From an uncultured Saprospiraceae bacterium (GTDB lineage: Bacteria > Bacteroidota > Bacteroidia > Chitinophagales > Saprospiraceae): a DNA stretch of 41,236 bases. Shown here piece after piece: positions 40,068 through 41,236 of the stretch (within the stretch, counting starts at the first letter, position 1; every line of letters begins with the position of its first letter). Both the position numbers and the translations under genes were made by a program. A model generated the notes under the pieces. It was given only the letters and a program-made list of their open reading frames with translations, had not been told where the DNA came from and searched no databases. Location of the stretch: positions 1-41,236 of the forward strand of contig CALDSS010000093.1 of assembly GCA_937924495.1 (NCBI GenBank). Direction: 5' to 3'.

Positions 40068-41236
40068 ATGAGAATTGTTGCTCTACTCATCTTTTCATTT
40101 TCTACTCTCTTTCTTTTCGCACAAACACCGATTGAAGGTGTCATTAATGAATATGCTCGGGTCGATTTTATTGATTATTGTGATGGAAAAATTGCAGTAC
40201 CTGATGCTGCTCAATTTGAAGCAGGTGATCAGATTATTGTTATTCAAATGCAAGGTGCCATTATCAATGAAAACAATGGAGTCAATTTTGGAAATATAAA
40301 TAATGTTCGCTCGGCAGGCCTTTATGAGGTTGCAACAATTGATAGGAAAATCGGAGATACCGTTATTGTTCAAAACTATTTGGTCAACGAATATGACTTG
40401 GATGGATCGGTTCAAATAGTTTCCTACCCAAAATATAACAATGCCATAATTACCAATGAGTTGACAGCCAAATCTTGGGATGGAGAAACAGGTGGAGTAT
40501 TGGCTTTTTCAGTAGAGAATGATTTAACTTTTGACGCAAATATCAATGTGGATGGAAAAGGATTCAGAGGTGGTAATTCAGCCTCCTTAGCCAACGATTG
40601 TTCTGGCGCACTTAATAATGCAAGTCTTTATTTTTATCCGGAAGATAATTGGAGAGGTGCCCAGAAAGGTGAAGGGATAGCTAAAAAAATTATCAATAAA
40701 GAAAACGGAAGAGGTGCTCAAGCAACTGGTGGTGGTGGCGGAAATGATCACAACGCTGGCGGTGGTGGTGGTGCAAATATTAGTAGAGGGGGTAGAGGAG
40801 GAGATAGAATTACAAATTTCTTAACAGGTGACTGCAAAGGCGATAATCCTGGTATTGGCGGTAAAGCAGCAACGAATGTTAATGAAAGAATTTTCATGGG
40901 CGGTGGTGGTGGTGCAGGCCATTCCAACAATGATTTAGGATCTGATGGAGGCAATGGAGGTGGAATTGTTATTATGGAAGTTGCGACTGCTACTATGCAA
41001 AATTTCTCCATTTTTGCCAGAGGTGAAACTGTTGATAGGATCGCAGCTGGGGATGGTGCAGGAGGTGGCGGTGCAGGTGGCTCCGTAGTTTTAAAACTAA
41101 ATTCAACTGCTCCGTTGGCAGGCTCAATTAATTTACAAGGCGGCAACGGTGGCGCTGCTAATAATGATTTTTCAAGTACTTGTTTCGGCCCAGGTGGGGG
41201 CGGTAGTGGAGGGCACTATATTTCAAACTCTTCTGG
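40068..41236 (+). CDS. Glycine-rich secreted protein, N-terminal part (runs off the window)
   Basis: Not in the ORF track because no stop codon is reached. From the ATG at 40068 the frame stays open for 389 codons to the window edge. Signal peptide MRIVALLIFSF...FLFAQ. Residues about 20-160 are beta-rich (DQIIVIQMQGAII, YEVATIDRKIGDTVIV, GGVLAFSVENDLTF); after about 165 the chain becomes Gly/Asn-rich with blocks such as TGGGGGND, AGGGGGAN and MGGGGGAG. Likely a large surface protein with a sorting domain beyond the window. Glycine runs of this sort occur in Bacteroidota adhesin-like proteins; function is not assigned. The shadow ORF of 132 residues on the minus strand is rich in Pro because of these Gly codons. 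Confidence 0.8.
   Translation, partial: MRIVALLIFSFSTLFLFAQTPIEGVINEYARVDFIDYCDGKIAVPDAAQFEAGDQIIVIQMQGAIINENNGVNFGNINNVRSAGLYEVATIDRKIGDTVIVQNYLVNEYDLDGSVQIVSYPKYNNAIITNELTAKSWDGETGGVLAFSVENDLTFDANINVDGKGFRGGNSASLANDCSGALNNASLYFYPEDNWRGAQKGEGIAKKIINKENGRGAQATGGGGGNDHNAGGGGGANISRGGRGGDRITNFLTGDCKGDNPGIGGKAATNVNERIFMGGGGGAGHSNNDLGSDGGNGGGIVIMEVATATMQNFSIFARGETVDRIAAGDGAGGGGAGGSVVLKLNSTAPLAGSINLQGGNGGAANNDFSSTCFGPGGGGSGGHYISNSS

Noticed and set aside
40748-41146. 132-residue Pro-rich minus-strand ORF
   Set aside because: It is the reverse reading of Gly codons in the open plus-strand gene.

Overview
The window reads as a piece of a Bacteroidota chromosome, most likely from the Saprospiria or a near relative. 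This is inferred from AT-rich DNA, many type IX secretion system (T9SS) parts, PorP/SprF proteins, C-terminal T9SS sorting domains, promoters of the TTTG-N18/19-TAnnTTTG type, and a dockerin-like module of the style I associate with Saprospiraceae secreted proteins. No rRNA, tRNA, IS element, CRISPR array or prophage gene was seen.

Layout. 1-3.6 kb: a PorP/SprF protein followed by a PorE-like TPR/propeller/CRD/OmpA protein. 3.6-9.0 kb: a DUF1573 lipoprotein, a cytochrome c lipoprotein, a MORN-repeat caspase, and a crotonase plus carboxyltransferase pair for acyl-CoA metabolism. 9.1-17.1 kb: a T9SS locus with gldJ and a second porP on the minus strand and porU and porV on the plus strand. 17.1-20.7 kb: a sterol-desaturase-type membrane oxygenase, a gamma-glutamyltransferase lipoprotein and a small secreted protein. 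20.9-22.8 kb: a BadF-type sugar kinase and pfkA in a tight pair. 22.9-27.5 kb: a TonB-dependent receptor and a T9SS-exported alpha/beta-hydrolase-like protein that lacks its nucleophile. 27.7-32.0 kb: a LuxC-like acyl-CoA reductase lacking its expected Cys, proC, a 2-hydroxyacid dehydrogenase and a helical unknown. 32.2-34.7 kb: a large T9SS protein with Ig/cadherin-like, dockerin-like and cohesin-like parts. 35.7-37.5 kb: a LytS/LytTR two-component pair. 37.7-39.8 kb: folE, fabD and algH/yqgE. From 40.07 kb: a glycine-rich secreted protein that runs off the end and is missing from the ORF track.

The most unusual part is the gene-free kilobase at 34.69-35.73 kb between two converging genes. 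It holds an array of non-coding hairpins. Four copies of a 13-mer leader (GTTCATGGGATTA) each precede a different hairpin. The first two units share a 26-nt leader, show compensatory stem changes and end in T5. Between units 2 and 3 sit two hairpins with unrelated stems but the same GTGGGA hexaloop. TGGGA occurs seven times on one strand in about 435 nt. It looks like a family of small RNAs, or one multi-hairpin RNA that titrates a protein. I know of no described equivalent in this phylum.

A second non-coding novelty is a pair of related palindromes of about 165 bp (15.55 and 27.54 kb). Each starts exactly at a stop codon and lies in the same orientation relative to the gene it follows. The gene products link together mainly through the cell surface: PorU, PorV, GldJ and PorP/PorE-like proteins would export and anchor the T9SS cargo (hydrolase-like protein, dockerin protein, probably the glycine-rich protein).
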